From DUQW01 sp050953805 (GTDB taxonomy: Bacteria > Bacillota_I > Bacilli_A > Acholeplasmatales > Acholeplasmataceae), in NCBI GenBank assembly GCA_050953805.1, contig JBMNNE010000001.1, forward strand, positions 214,832-278,831: a stretch of DNA of 64,000 nucleotides, given 5' to 3'. Shown piece by piece: positions 26,872 through 36,154 of the stretch. The notes beneath the pieces were generated by a model. That model did not search any database. It saw nothing but the letters and a program-made list of their open reading frames with translations, and was not told the DNA's origin. Position numbers and translations under genes: made by a program. Position 1 is the stretch's first letter, and every line of letters starts with the position of its first letter.

Positions 26872-29541
26872 TTATTCATTAACTATAACTTCATTAATAA
26901 ATACATTAACTAATTTTGAATCAAATTGTGTTCCTGCACAACGTTTTAGTTCTTCAATGGCCACTTCTTTAGTAAATGCTTTTCGATAAGATCGATCTGA
27001 TGTCATAGCTTCGTAAGCATCACAAATACTAATAATACGTGAAAATAATGGGATTTCATCACCTTTTAACCCTTGCGGATAACCTTTGCCATCGATACGT
27101 TCATGATGGGTTAGGGCATATTCCGCAAGTTTTGAATATTTATCTGCCGAACGTAAAATTTGATAGCCATTAGTCGTGTGGGCTTTCATAATTTCCCATT
27201 CGTCTTCAGTCAGTTTACCTGGTTTATTTAAAATATGGTCAGGAATCGTGATTTTACCGATATCATGCATCCGACCTGCAAATTCCAACTCTAATCTTTC
27301 ATTTTCTGAAAGATTTAATTTTTCACCCATCATAGCACAATACCGACTGACGCGATCAGAGTGTTTTCTTTCTTCATCATGTTTTTCTTTTAATGAATTA
27401 AAGATAGCACTAATAGCTTGATTTCTAGAACTTTGGCTACGAAGTACTTTATTTGAATACATATGGTTTTCAGCTTCAGTAATGACATCATCAATCCGCA
27501 TTGATTGATCGTTTTTGACCGCAGTTCCAAATGAAAGTGAAAGCTGAATCTCTTTAATCTTAATTTGAGATATCTTAGTGATTAAATCATCTAATTTAGG
27601 CTTATATGTTTCAAGAGTGGCTTTTGGTGATAAGATTAAAAACTCATCTCCTCCAATTCTTGAAACAATTGTAGGTTCTAAACAAAATTTTGTCAGCATA
27701 TCGGCAACTTTCTTGATAGCCTGATCACCCACAAAGTGTCCGTAGGTATCATTAATTAACTTTAATCCATCAATATCCATCATCGTGATTACTAGTGGAT
27801 AGTTTTTGGGATTATCAAGTTCTTTAAGTTTGTCATCAAAATAACGTCGATTTGGTAATCCAGTTAATGAATCATGATTACTGGCATAAATTACTTTTTC
27901 TTCGATTTGTTTTTCAACGGTAATATCCATTAAAAAGCCTTCAATAAGCCATTCTCCATTTCGAATAAATGTTTTCCCCTTTTCCCAAATCCAAGCTGTC
28001 GTTCCATCTTTTTTGATAATTTCATACTCAACATTATTTGTTTGATCATGTTTTTTTGATTCTAACCAGCTTTTCATTAAATAATCCTTATATTTAGGAA
28101 TAATTAAATCATTAAATGACAACTTTTTATTGTTTATGAAATCTATAGGTTGATATCCAGTAAGTTTTTCACATTGCTCAGACATATATAACATCGTCCA
28201 ATTGGAATCAAGCTTGCATTGAAAATAAACTCCGGGGAGACTATCGATAATTCTACCTTTTTCACTTTCCTTTTCTATTAGAACTTTTTCCTGAAATTTT
28301 CTATCAGTAATATCTTCAGCAATAACAATGAACTTATCATCTATATATGGATAGGAAACTACCCTAAAATATTTTTTTAATCCCCTTGAATAATCATCAA
28401 TGGCCATAGTTTCTTTTTTTAACACGACTTCGCCGTATTTTTCAATCCATGATGGCTCAATTTCAGGAATAATTTCGGTTGCTAGTTTACCTATAATATC
28501 TTCTTTTTTTAACCCAGTCATCGTTTGATAAGCGTCATTAATATCTAGAAAGCGGTAATTAATAGGGTTCCCTTTTTCATCCCAAACCATTTCTCTTAAA
28601 TTAAAGCCAAGCGGCATCTCGTGGATTAACCGGTCCCATTGCATTCCCATTCTAATGCTTTCTGCCTCAACTTTTTTGATTTCAGTAATATCTCTAAATT
28701 CGGTAATCATTACTTGTTTACCTCGATATGGAGTACTTTTGGATTCAATTATTAACGGATAAATCTCTCCGTTTTTTCTGATACCTTTGGTTTCATATGG
28801 TAATTCATAACCTGATTTAATATAATTTGTCACATAATCTCTTGTTTCTGCTGCAATTAATAAAGGCCCTTTCATTCCAACCAACTCTTCATAATCATAT
28901 CCGGTGATTGCTAGTAATCGTTTATTACAATCTAAAACGATACCTTGATCGTGAATCACAACTCCTCCAAATGAGATGTCTTGTAAAGCTTTAAACCTTT
29001 CGCTTTCTTTCAAACTCTTATTCTTCTGACTAATCACTATTAATCCTGCCGAAGTAATTAACGCTACCGCAATCAGTAAGAGAATAATAATTAAGGTTAG
29101 ATTATTTTGACGGTCTTCTAATAAGATAAATTCTGTTTGATCGATAACAATTGAAAAAAGGTACGTTTCTCCATTAATATCCATCGGATACGAATAAACA
29201 TGTACCGTTTTAATTTCGCCATTAGCTAAACGATGTTTAAAAATAAAGAATTCGCGTTCTTCTTTTAATGCTCGAAGCCTTTCATCAGCTACCTCTTTAG
29301 GTGATAATGTATTAATATCGTTGATATTCATCTCAATTAAGGTTTCTAATGGATAACCATAAAATTCTGCTGCAGCTGCGTTTGCATAGTAAATATCACC
29401 CGTTATCGGATGAATGATGAGCATGATACTTTGATGATTATCAAACAGTTCTTTAAAATCAACTTCATCAGCAGCATAAACAGTCAAGGGTGCAGTAAAC
29501 ATAGTCACAAAAATAATCAATAAAATCAGGACTTTTTTCAT
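26872..29541 (-). CDS. Multi-PAS GGDEF / HD-GYP cyclic-di-GMP protein
   Basis: 889 residues. Signal peptide or first membrane helix (1-23), an extracytoplasmic PAS domain (about 30-140), transmembrane segment (about 147-170), three cytoplasmic PAS domains (about 180-540), a GGDEF domain with intact RIGGDEF (about 550-705), and a C-terminal HD-GYP domain (about 715-889) with HDIGKI, HHER.DGKGYP and DAYEAMTSDR. Both synthesis and hydrolysis of cyclic di-GMP appear possible. It heads an operon with the PAS-GGDEF gene. A perfect palindrome lies just upstream of its ribosome site. Confidence 0.92.
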   Translation of the reverse strand: MKKVLILLIIFVTMFTAPLTVYAADEVDFKELFDNHQSIMLIIHPITGDIYYANAAAAEFYGYPLETLIEMNINDINTLSPKEVADERLRALKEEREFFIFKHRLANGEIKTVHVYSYPMDINGETYLFSIVIDQTEFILLEDRQNNLTLIIILLLIAVALITSAGLIVISQKNKSLKESERFKALQDISFGGVVIHDQGIVLDCNKRLLAITGYDYEELVGMKGPLLIAAETRDYVTNYIKSGYELPYETKGIRKNGEIYPLIIESKSTPYRGKQVMITEFRDITEIKKVEAESIRMGMQWDRLIHEMPLGFNLREMVWDEKGNPINYRFLDINDAYQTMTGLKKEDIIGKLATEIIPEIEPSWIEKYGEVVLKKETMAIDDYSRGLKKYFRVVSYPYIDDKFIVIAEDITDRKFQEKVLIEKESEKGRIIDSLPGVYFQCKLDSNWTMLYMSEQCEKLTGYQPIDFINNKKLSFNDLIIPKYKDYLMKSWLESKKHDQTNNVEYEIIKKDGTTAWIWEKGKTFIRNGEWLIEGFLMDITVEKQIEEKVIYASNHDSLTGLPNRRYFDDKLKELDNPKNYPLVITMMDIDGLKLINDTYGHFVGDQAIKKVADMLTKFCLEPTIVSRIGGDEFLILSPKATLETYKPKLDDLITKISQIKIKEIQLSLSFGTAVKNDQSMRIDDVITEAENHMYSNKVLRSQSSRNQAISAIFNSLKEKHDEERKHSDRVSRYCAMMGEKLNLSENERLELEFAGRMHDIGKITIPDHILNKPGKLTEDEWEIMKAHTTNGYQILRSADKYSKLAEYALTHHERIDGKGYPQGLKGDEIPLFSRIISICDAYEAMTSDRSYRKAFTKEVAIEELKRCAGTQFDSKLVNVFINEVIVNE

Positions 29542-29558
29542 AGTTCACCTTCTTTGAG

Positions 29559-29578
29559 TTGCTTATACGTATAAGCAA
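29559..29578. promoter_or_regulatory. 20-bp perfect palindrome before the HD-GYP gene
   Basis: TTGCTTATAC followed by its exact reverse complement, ending about 17 nt upstream of the ATG and just ahead of the AAGGTG ribosome site. It could be a dimeric repressor operator or a leader hairpin. No similar palindrome was noticed elsewhere in the window. Confidence 0.55.
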
Positions 29579-30014
29579 TAGAAAAGTTTTTCTATTTAGT
29601 TTTATTCTACCATAATTTTTTAATTATTTATATGTTAAATTTGGTAAAATATGATAATACAAAAAATTATTTATAGAATTTCGCACAACTATAAACTTAT
29701 AAAACAAAAAGGCACTTAATCCTCTTATTAATTCGTTTAGATTACATATGACCAAACTACTTTCGCTTCAATCGACTCTTTCTTTAAAATTTAACGACTG
29801 TATTAATGCAAAAAGTTTATTATACACAATACAATGCAAGCCCTAACTAGAGCGAATAATGAAATTTAAATCTACAAATATCAGTTTTATTTTTAATAAT
29901 AATATGTTAAAATATCATTAATAATGAAGGAATAAAAACAACTATGTACTTTTCAAAAATATTGTTAGGTACATCAACTGATATTTTAACCTTCTCTAAA
30001 GAAAGGGGATCTTT
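29579..30014. other. Divergent intergenic region of the cyclic-di-GMP genes
   Basis: 436 bp between the divergent HD-GYP and GGDEF-EAL genes. It should contain both promoters. A 6-bp inverted repeat (ATGTAC at 29944-29949 with GTACAT at 29968-29973) lies near the plus-strand start, and a 33-codon reading frame begins at 29944 and overlaps the EAL gene start. No cyclic-di-GMP riboswitch core was found. Confidence 0.4.
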
Positions 30015-33000
30015 ATGGAATATGATATATTGTTATCTATAATATTGTACGCTTATGGTTGTTTTTATTTGTTTTTTGGGTTATCTGCCATAATTTCTAA
30101 TCTGAAAAGTCGGACCAATAGATTATTTTTATATTTAACTCTTTCGATGTCAATCTGGTCATTTGCATTTTCTATTGCAGTTTCAGCACCTGACGCCGAA
30201 TCGAGTGTTTTTTGGTTGTCTATCTCCGTTTTTGGGCGAGGTGTCTTTTTTAGTTTATTACTCCACTTTATCTTAATTTTAACAAAACCTAAAAATTTCT
30301 CTAAAATCAAATGGGTTATTACCCCTCTTATTTACGTACCAGCTGTTATTAATGTAATTTTATTTGGACCAAATGGGGTTTTTGCCAAAGAAATATATCA
30401 AATGGTGCCAAGTAAATTAGGTTGGATCCACATCATGCCAATGGGATGGATCAATATCGCGTTAACATCGTACTATCTTATTTATACACTCATTTCTGTT
30501 TTTCTAGTCGTTCGCTGGTGGAGAAAGCTTGAACCGGATACAATTCTAAAAAAACAAGCAACATATTTCTTAGTCGCGGTTCTAGTTTCGCTTGTTGCAG
30601 GTTTTACATTAGATATTTTACCCGATATCATCGGAAAAGCGCTGATTCCAAAAATTTCTATATTAATTTTAGTAGCACCGATAATATTGTTGTTTTATTC
30701 ATTGAAAGCTTGGGGATTACTTCTTGAAAAAAAGAAGACAACAGTTTCGTATCCGAAATCCGATTTTGATACAAAACGTGACAGATTGCGTTTGTTCCAT
30801 GTAAGCGCCGTTCTATTCATGGTTGGTGGATTAGCATCGTTTATGATTGGATATTTTGGAATGAGAAAACCAATAGAAGGCGAACTTTTACTCGCATCAA
30901 TAGTTTTTGCTACTGGATTATTTTTATTATTTTTACCACTCATAACAAAAAATCATGCGATTCAAAATGTCATCTTTTTAATAATCTGCTCTTTAGGTGT
31001 ATTAATGTTTATGCTGGAAAATGTCGAAACCGGAGCAATAACTGTATGGTCAGTATATATTATCTTTCTTTCGATGACCGTCGTTCTTGACAGCCGACGC
31101 CATGCGATTATCTTTACTACTCTGTGTATCATGATTGAAATCGTATTTTCGATATTTATCCCTGAAGTTGTCGTTACAGTTGATAGAAATGATTATGTAA
31201 CTAGAATTATTATTATCCTTCTTTCTTATTTCACTGTCAAATTTTTAACGAATGAATATGATTCAAAAATGAAAGGATATCAAAAATTCGCTAAGGAGCA
31301 AGAAATGCTTGAAAGAATTTCCACTAACTTCATTTCAATTGATAGCGAAAATGTTGGCGGAAAAATTAGTGAAATGTTTGAAGCATCTGCTGAAGTGCTT
31401 GATTTTGATCAAGGATATTTAATTGAATTTAGTAACAATTACGAAGATGCTACAATTTTAAATGCATATAATAGAGATGGAGTTGTAGAAACTAACGGTA
31501 TGATAGTTAACTCCGTATTTTTCTCAATGGTTCAAACTTTTGTCACTAAACAACAGCCGATGGGCTGCACCGATACTACAAGTATCTCTATTCATGAAGA
31601 AAAAGAAGAAAGAGAGTTCTTTATTTCAAGAGGAATTCTCTCTTATTATGCATTACCTGTAATTATTGAAAATCAAGTAATCTCAATGCTGGTCGTAGAA
31701 AATCGCCAAAAAATTAATTCAAGAGTTTGGGAACATCAAATCAACTTTTGGGGCTTAATCGCGAATATGTTAGCCGACGCTAAGAAAAAAATTCTGTATG
31801 AAGAGCAACTATATAATTATGCTTATTTTGATGAGGTCACCAAATTAGCCAATAATAATATGTTGATTCGAAAATTAGAAGCAAATATAACCAATAGAAA
31901 AGAATCAGAAAAATTAGCTGTTTTACATATTGAACTTGAAAACTTAAGAATGATAAATGATACATTTGGTCATAAAATAGGAGATAAGATAGTTATACAA
32001 TCAGCATCAATTCTTAAAAATATACTAGGGGATTGTTGTTGTCTGGCAAGAGTTGAACAAGAAGCTTTTATGATAGTTATTTCTAATTTGGAAAGTGATG
32101 AGCAAATCCAAAATTATATTAACCAAATTATTAAAGCTTTTTCCGTCCCAATTCTACCTACCGAAGGTAGACAAACACTATTTGTTACTACTGCTATCGG
32201 CGTTGCCTTATATCCTGATGATGGAAAAGATGTAAATACGCTTTTACAAAATGCGGATTTGGCCGGATATGAGGCCAAACACTCTGAAAATAAAGTTGTT
32301 TTCTGTTCTGACCAATTAACTAATCGTATTACCGAAAATATCGAACTAACCAATCGACTTTTCACAGCTTTAGACAACGAAGAGTTCTCCTTAGAGTTTC
32401 AACCACTAATTAGTAGTAAAACTGAAAAAACAGCTGGTGTTGAAGCCTTATTAAGATGGAATTATGATGTTGATAAAAGAATTAGACCCGATATCTTTAT
32501 TCCAATCCTTGAAAAAACCGGATTAATTCATGATGTTGGGCTTTGGGTGCTTGAACAGGCACTTAAAGAACATAAAAGACTTGTTTCAAAAGGCTTTCCT
32601 CCACTTCGTTTTTCAATAAATATCTCCATCATTCAATTTAGAAAAGATGATTTTGTTGCTGAAACTATCAAAATAATCAAGGAAAGTAAAGTCAATCCAA
32701 AATATATCGAATTAGAAATTACCGAAAGCTTTTTAGCTATTAATTTTGAAGATACCATTGAAAAATTATCAAAATTAAAAGAATTTGGTGTCAGTATTGC
32801 TATCGATGATTTTGGCAAGGGCTATTCATCACTACATCGTTTGGAAATTGTTCCTTTTGATCGAATCAAAATCGATAAAAGCATTGTTGATGATATCATT
32901 TCAGAAAAGAAAAAAACTGTAATTGTCCAAACAATCGTTTCACTCGCTAGAGCACTTATGGCAAATATTACCGCCGAAGGTGTCGAAACTAAGGAACAAC

Positions 33001-33107
33001 TAGATTTCCTAGTTGAAATGGATTGCGATGAAATCCAAGGATATTATTATTCAAAACCTTTACCAATTGACACATTAGAAAAATTCCTTGAAAATGAAAA
33101 TACATAA
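30015..33107 (+). CDS. Membrane GGDEF(degenerate)-EAL phosphodiesterase
   Basis: 1030 residues. N-terminal membrane region with about 11-12 helices in two blocks (1-235 and about 260-410), the first like the 7-helix sensor of HisK_N type. A GAF-like domain follows (about 430-595), then a GGDEF domain whose active site reads RVEQEAF, so it is catalytically dead. The C-terminal EAL domain (about 780-1030) keeps the expected residues: VEALLRW, NIS, LEITES, IDDFGKGYSS, KIDKS, AEGVET and EIQGYYYSKP. It should hydrolyse cyclic di-GMP, possibly with the GGDEF domain as a GTP sensor. AAAGGGG ribosome site. Divergent from the cyclase operon. Confidence 0.92.
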   Translation: MEYDILLSIILYAYGCFYLFFGLSAIISNLKSRTNRLFLYLTLSMSIWSFAFSIAVSAPDAESSVFWLSISVFGRGVFFSLLLHFILILTKPKNFSKIKWVITPLIYVPAVINVILFGPNGVFAKEIYQMVPSKLGWIHIMPMGWINIALTSYYLIYTLISVFLVVRWWRKLEPDTILKKQATYFLVAVLVSLVAGFTLDILPDIIGKALIPKISILILVAPIILLFYSLKAWGLLLEKKKTTVSYPKSDFDTKRDRLRLFHVSAVLFMVGGLASFMIGYFGMRKPIEGELLLASIVFATGLFLLFLPLITKNHAIQNVIFLIICSLGVLMFMLENVETGAITVWSVYIIFLSMTVVLDSRRHAIIFTTLCIMIEIVFSIFIPEVVVTVDRNDYVTRIIIILLSYFTVKFLTNEYDSKMKGYQKFAKEQEMLERISTNFISIDSENVGGKISEMFEASAEVLDFDQGYLIEFSNNYEDATILNAYNRDGVVETNGMIVNSVFFSMVQTFVTKQQPMGCTDTTSISIHEEKEEREFFISRGILSYYALPVIIENQVISMLVVENRQKINSRVWEHQINFWGLIANMLADAKKKILYEEQLYNYAYFDEVTKLANNNMLIRKLEANITNRKESEKLAVLHIELENLRMINDTFGHKIGDKIVIQSASILKNILGDCCCLARVEQEAFMIVISNLESDEQIQNYINQIIKAFSVPILPTEGRQTLFVTTAIGVALYPDDGKDVNTLLQNADLAGYEAKHSENKVVFCSDQLTNRITENIELTNRLFTALDNEEFSLEFQPLISSKTEKTAGVEALLRWNYDVDKRIRPDIFIPILEKTGLIHDVGLWVLEQALKEHKRLVSKGFPPLRFSINISIIQFRKDDFVAETIKIIKESKVNPKYIELEITESFLAINFEDTIEKLSKLKEFGVSIAIDDFGKGYSSLHRLEIVPFDRIKIDKSIVDDIISEKKKTVIVQTIVSLARALMANITAEGVETKEQLDFLVEMDCDEIQGYYYSKPLPIDTLEKFLENENT

Positions 33108-33487
33108 TCTTTTCTAATTGAGTTTTAAACTAAATTTTTATTGATAAATGACACATCTTATAAGTGAACTTTATTATGAAACTTAATATAAAAGTAGGTC
33201 TATTAAGAAAATTGTTATAAAAGAAAAAAAGGAAATCAAGCACTTTTAAAACACTTGTTTTCCTTTTTTTAAGTTCATTTAATTGTGATTTAATATTCAA
33301 AAACTAATGTTGAGATTTATTTTTAATTATATAAATATAATATCTCTTTTTATCTTTCTATGGACGAAAGAATTATACTCTTTTCATCTACAACACTTAC
33401 TTGACATTTGTTTTTAAATCTCATCATAATTTCCATCATAAAGAGTAGCGATAACGTTATTATCTGAAATGCTAAAACAAAAGTGTT
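33108..33487. other. Intergenic region between convergent genes
   Basis: It holds the bidirectional terminator at 33224-33270. The rest is AT-rich with no gene or repeat seen. Confidence 0.5.
33224..33270. terminator. Bidirectional terminator
   Basis: 17-bp stem with one mismatch (33224-33240 and 33254-33270, 13-nt loop) whose outer arms are A7 and T7. It fits both the EAL gene on the plus strand and the ECF operon on the minus strand. Confidence 0.85.
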
Positions 33488-34906
33488 TTAATAGCAATTT
33501 AATTTAAAATACTCTTTAATTAAATTAAAATCACCAATTTTCTTAATCTCTTTTCCCTCTATCAGTATTGCCTTATCAGCTAAGGCAAGTGCACATCTTT
33601 TATCATGTGTAATCGTGATGATTGTCGCATTATTTTCTAAATAATAATTATTTAAAACTTCCACGATTTTTTTAAGCGATTCATAGTCTTGACCAACTGT
33701 TGGTTCATCAAGAATCAAAACTTCTGGCATACCGGCTAATACTCCGGCAATTGATACTCTCCTTTTTTCTCCTTCAGATAAACTTTGGGGGTGTCTGTTT
33801 CTAAGGTGTTCCAAATCTAAATCTTTAATAAGTTTATCTGTTATTGCTTCTGACTGAGAATTATAATTTATATCCTTATAAACAGTCGGCATAAATAATT
33901 GGTAATTAGGATTTTGAAAAATATATCCGACTTTAGAAAACCACTTCTTATTTCCTAGTTTTCGATTATATCTTTTAAATAAATGTTGTTGATATCTCCC
34001 ACTTGAAGGTTTAATTAGTTTTGCTATTAAATTAAGTAAAGTCGTTTTACCAGCTCCATTATCTCCAATAATTAATAATCGATCACGCTTATTAATTGTT
34101 AAATTAATATCTTTTAATATTAAGCTTTTATTAATATCTTTACTTATATTATTAAGTTCAATTATCGAATTATTACTAGAGACAGTGTTAACCTCACTTT
34201 TTATAATCTTCTTATATTTCAAACATTCACAAGTATCTAAACTAACGATAGTTTTGTTTCTTAAATACCAAAATTTATCGATATAATTGTAAACTTGGTC
34301 AACCCTGTGTTCAACTATTAAAACTGCATATCCTTTATTCTTAGCTAAACTTCTTAAATAAGAAAGTAGTAAATGACTAGTTTTATTATCTAAATTAGCT
34401 AATGGTTCATCTAATATTAATATCTTTTGCCCCATAGCCAGCGTTGACGCAGTAATTAATTTTTGTTTTTCTCCACCTGATAATGTTTTTGTTTTTGATT
34501 TTTTATTTAATCCTAACTCGTTACTATATTTATTAACTATACTAATAATTTCTTCTTTTGCAATCCCTAAGTTTTCAGGACCAAAAGCAATTTCATCTTC
34601 AACCAGTTCATTAATTATTTGAAGTTCTGCATTTTGCATAACTACTCCAACTTCTTTTGATATTTCTGATACTTTTTTACTCTCAATAGATTTATTATTT
34701 ACTAATATTTCACCTTCATATTGAGCTTTGATTAAATTAGGAATAATTCCTGATATTAAATTAATAATCGTGCTTTTGCCACTTCCAGAAAAACCACTCA
34801 ATAACGCAACTTCACCATAATTTAGGTGGAAATTTATATCTTTAAGTAATGGATTTTCAAGTTTTTTATATGAAATAGTTAAATTTTTAATTTCGATCGC
34901 TTTCAT
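33488..34906 (-). CDS. ECF transporter ATPase, two fused ABC domains
   Basis: 472 residues made of two ATP-binding cassettes: first (1-225) with Walker A GFSGSGKST, signature LSGGEKQK and Walker B ILILDEP; second (about 250-472) with GDNGAGKTT, SEGEKRR and VLILDEP. It is the energy-coupling ATPase (EcfA and EcfA' fused) that powers the S and T proteins encoded just upstream; starts and stops overlap by 4 nt. Last gene of the six-gene cluster. Confidence 0.92.
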   Translation of the reverse strand: MKAIEIKNLTISYKKLENPLLKDINFHLNYGEVALLSGFSGSGKSTIINLISGIIPNLIKAQYEGEILVNNKSIESKKVSEISKEVGVVMQNAELQIINELVEDEIAFGPENLGIAKEEIISIVNKYSNELGLNKKSKTKTLSGGEKQKLITASTLAMGQKILILDEPLANLDNKTSHLLLSYLRSLAKNKGYAVLIVEHRVDQVYNYIDKFWYLRNKTIVSLDTCECLKYKKIIKSEVNTVSSNNSIIELNNISKDINKSLILKDINLTINKRDRLLIIGDNGAGKTTLLNLIAKLIKPSSGRYQQHLFKRYNRKLGNKKWFSKVGYIFQNPNYQLFMPTVYKDINYNSQSEAITDKLIKDLDLEHLRNRHPQSLSEGEKRRVSIAGVLAGMPEVLILDEPTVGQDYESLKKIVEVLNNYYLENNATIITITHDKRCALALADKAILIEGKEIKKIGDFNLIKEYFKLNCY

Positions 34907-35580
34907 AAAAGTATCACCAATATAATTCCTATAACTACTATTAAAAAATAAAGAATATCTTTAAAGTGGATATTAATATCTTTATAAGATGTAGTTTCAG
35001 TTTTATCAAAACTAAAACCTCTAGTTTCAATTGAGATACTTAAAGTATCACTGATGTCATCAATTCTTGAAATTAATGGTATTAAAAAAGCACGATAAAA
35101 CACTTTAACATTCCACGGACTGGTCCGTCTTGTCTTCATTGCTTGTTTAATTCTTTTAACTTCTTCTTTAAATACTTCTATAAAACTAAAGCCAATCATA
35201 AAACCTAAAGTTATTTTTTTAGAGATTTTAATCTTTTTCATATTTCTAATTAAATCTGATGGATTAATTGACAGATTTGGAATTATCGATAACATTAAAG
35301 CTAGTACTCTGGCTATGGCATATTTGGTCTCAGGTAGTTTACCCGATATTAAATAAGTAATTCCTCCAAAAACTAATATCATTATTATTGTAATAGGTAA
35401 GATTAAAAGCAATTGCTTCCAGTATCCAAAAATTATGTATAAAATCGATAACCCAATAAAAAACCATAATATCTTTTCATCCTTAGCAAAGATTAATCCA
35501 ACAACAAAAATTATTATGCTAGATAATAAACTTATTAAAGGATATATAGGTTTTTGATATAGGTTTACTTTATTACTCAT
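34903..35580 (-). CDS. ECF transporter transmembrane protein EcfT
   Basis: 225 residues with about five to six membrane helices. The coupling helices that touch the ATPase carry an Arg-rich signature (KTRRTSPWNVK and SIETRGFSF), matching the two Ala-Arg-Gly-like motifs of EcfT. It overlaps the S-component gene by 8 nt and the ATPase gene by 4 nt, so all three are one translational unit. Confidence 0.88.
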   Translation of the reverse strand: MSNKVNLYQKPIYPLISLLSSIIIFVVGLIFAKDEKILWFFIGLSILYIIFGYWKQLLLILPITIIMILVFGGITYLISGKLPETKYAIARVLALMLSIIPNLSINPSDLIRNMKKIKISKKITLGFMIGFSFIEVFKEEVKRIKQAMKTRRTSPWNVKVFYRAFLIPLISRIDDISDTLSISIETRGFSFDKTETTSYKDINIHFKDILYFLIVVIGIILVILL

Positions 35581-36154
35581 CTTTATTTTCTTTGGCTTTT
35601 TTTATTTCTTTAGAAATTAATGCTCCTAAAATTGATGCAATTAGTGAAATCAATACCACTGATAATGTTACGACAACAGTTATCCAAGGAACTTTAGTGA
35701 TTAACTTAATTTGTACTTCTTCAGCTAACATTAAATTTAATAAAAAGTTAAGCGGTAATGTTAGTGGCATAAAGAATGTTGTTTTAACGATTACTGATAA
35801 ACTACTGTTATTAGTTCTAAAAATTAATAATCCTAATGCTTCAGTTATTATTCCGGCAACTAAAAACACTACAAACATGATCCAACTCATAAACACCATT
35901 ACCGCACCCATAAATAAAGCCATATATAAAATAGATCCAGGCTTTTTTACCTTAAATAAACCTATTGAAAATAAAATGGATACTTGAAATGAAGTTACAA
36001 GTTGAGCAATCCCATATATCTGAGTTACTAACGGAACCACTAACATCATAACTGACGATCCTAAGATCGATAATATTGAAATTATCGATAAATAGACTAT
36101 ATCCTTAATACTAAATTTTTGAAATAGCTTTTCTTTTTCCGATATATTATTCAT
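35573..36154 (-). CDS. ECF S component (MptD/Trep_Strep family)
   Basis: 193 residues with six membrane helices and a conserved N-terminal region, of the MptD/Trep_Strep family. It is the substrate-binding part of the ECF importer. The order exporter pair, S, T, A resembles the streptococcal sia operon tail (siaD-H), where the ECF part imports heme; heme is therefore a plausible substrate here, by analogy of gene order only. It overlaps the ABC exporter gene by 8 nt. Confidence 0.82.
   Translation of the reverse strand: MNNISEKEKLFQKFSIKDIVYLSIISILSILGSSVMMLVVPLVTQIYGIAQLVTSFQVSILFSIGLFKVKKPGSILYMALFMGAVMVFMSWIMFVVFLVAGIITEALGLLIFRTNNSSLSVIVKTTFFMPLTLPLNFLLNLMLAEEVQIKLITKVPWITVVVTLSVVLISLIASILGALISKEIKKAKENKDE

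Noticed and set aside
29579..30014. Cyclic-di-GMP riboswitch in front of the cyclic-di-GMP genes
   Set aside because: No GEMM core motifs or expected stems could be found on either strand.
29944..30045. 33-codon reading frame that overlaps the start of the EAL gene, possible leader peptide
   Set aside because: The nearest GGA-type ribosome site is about 12 nt away and there is no conserved feature; too weak to call.
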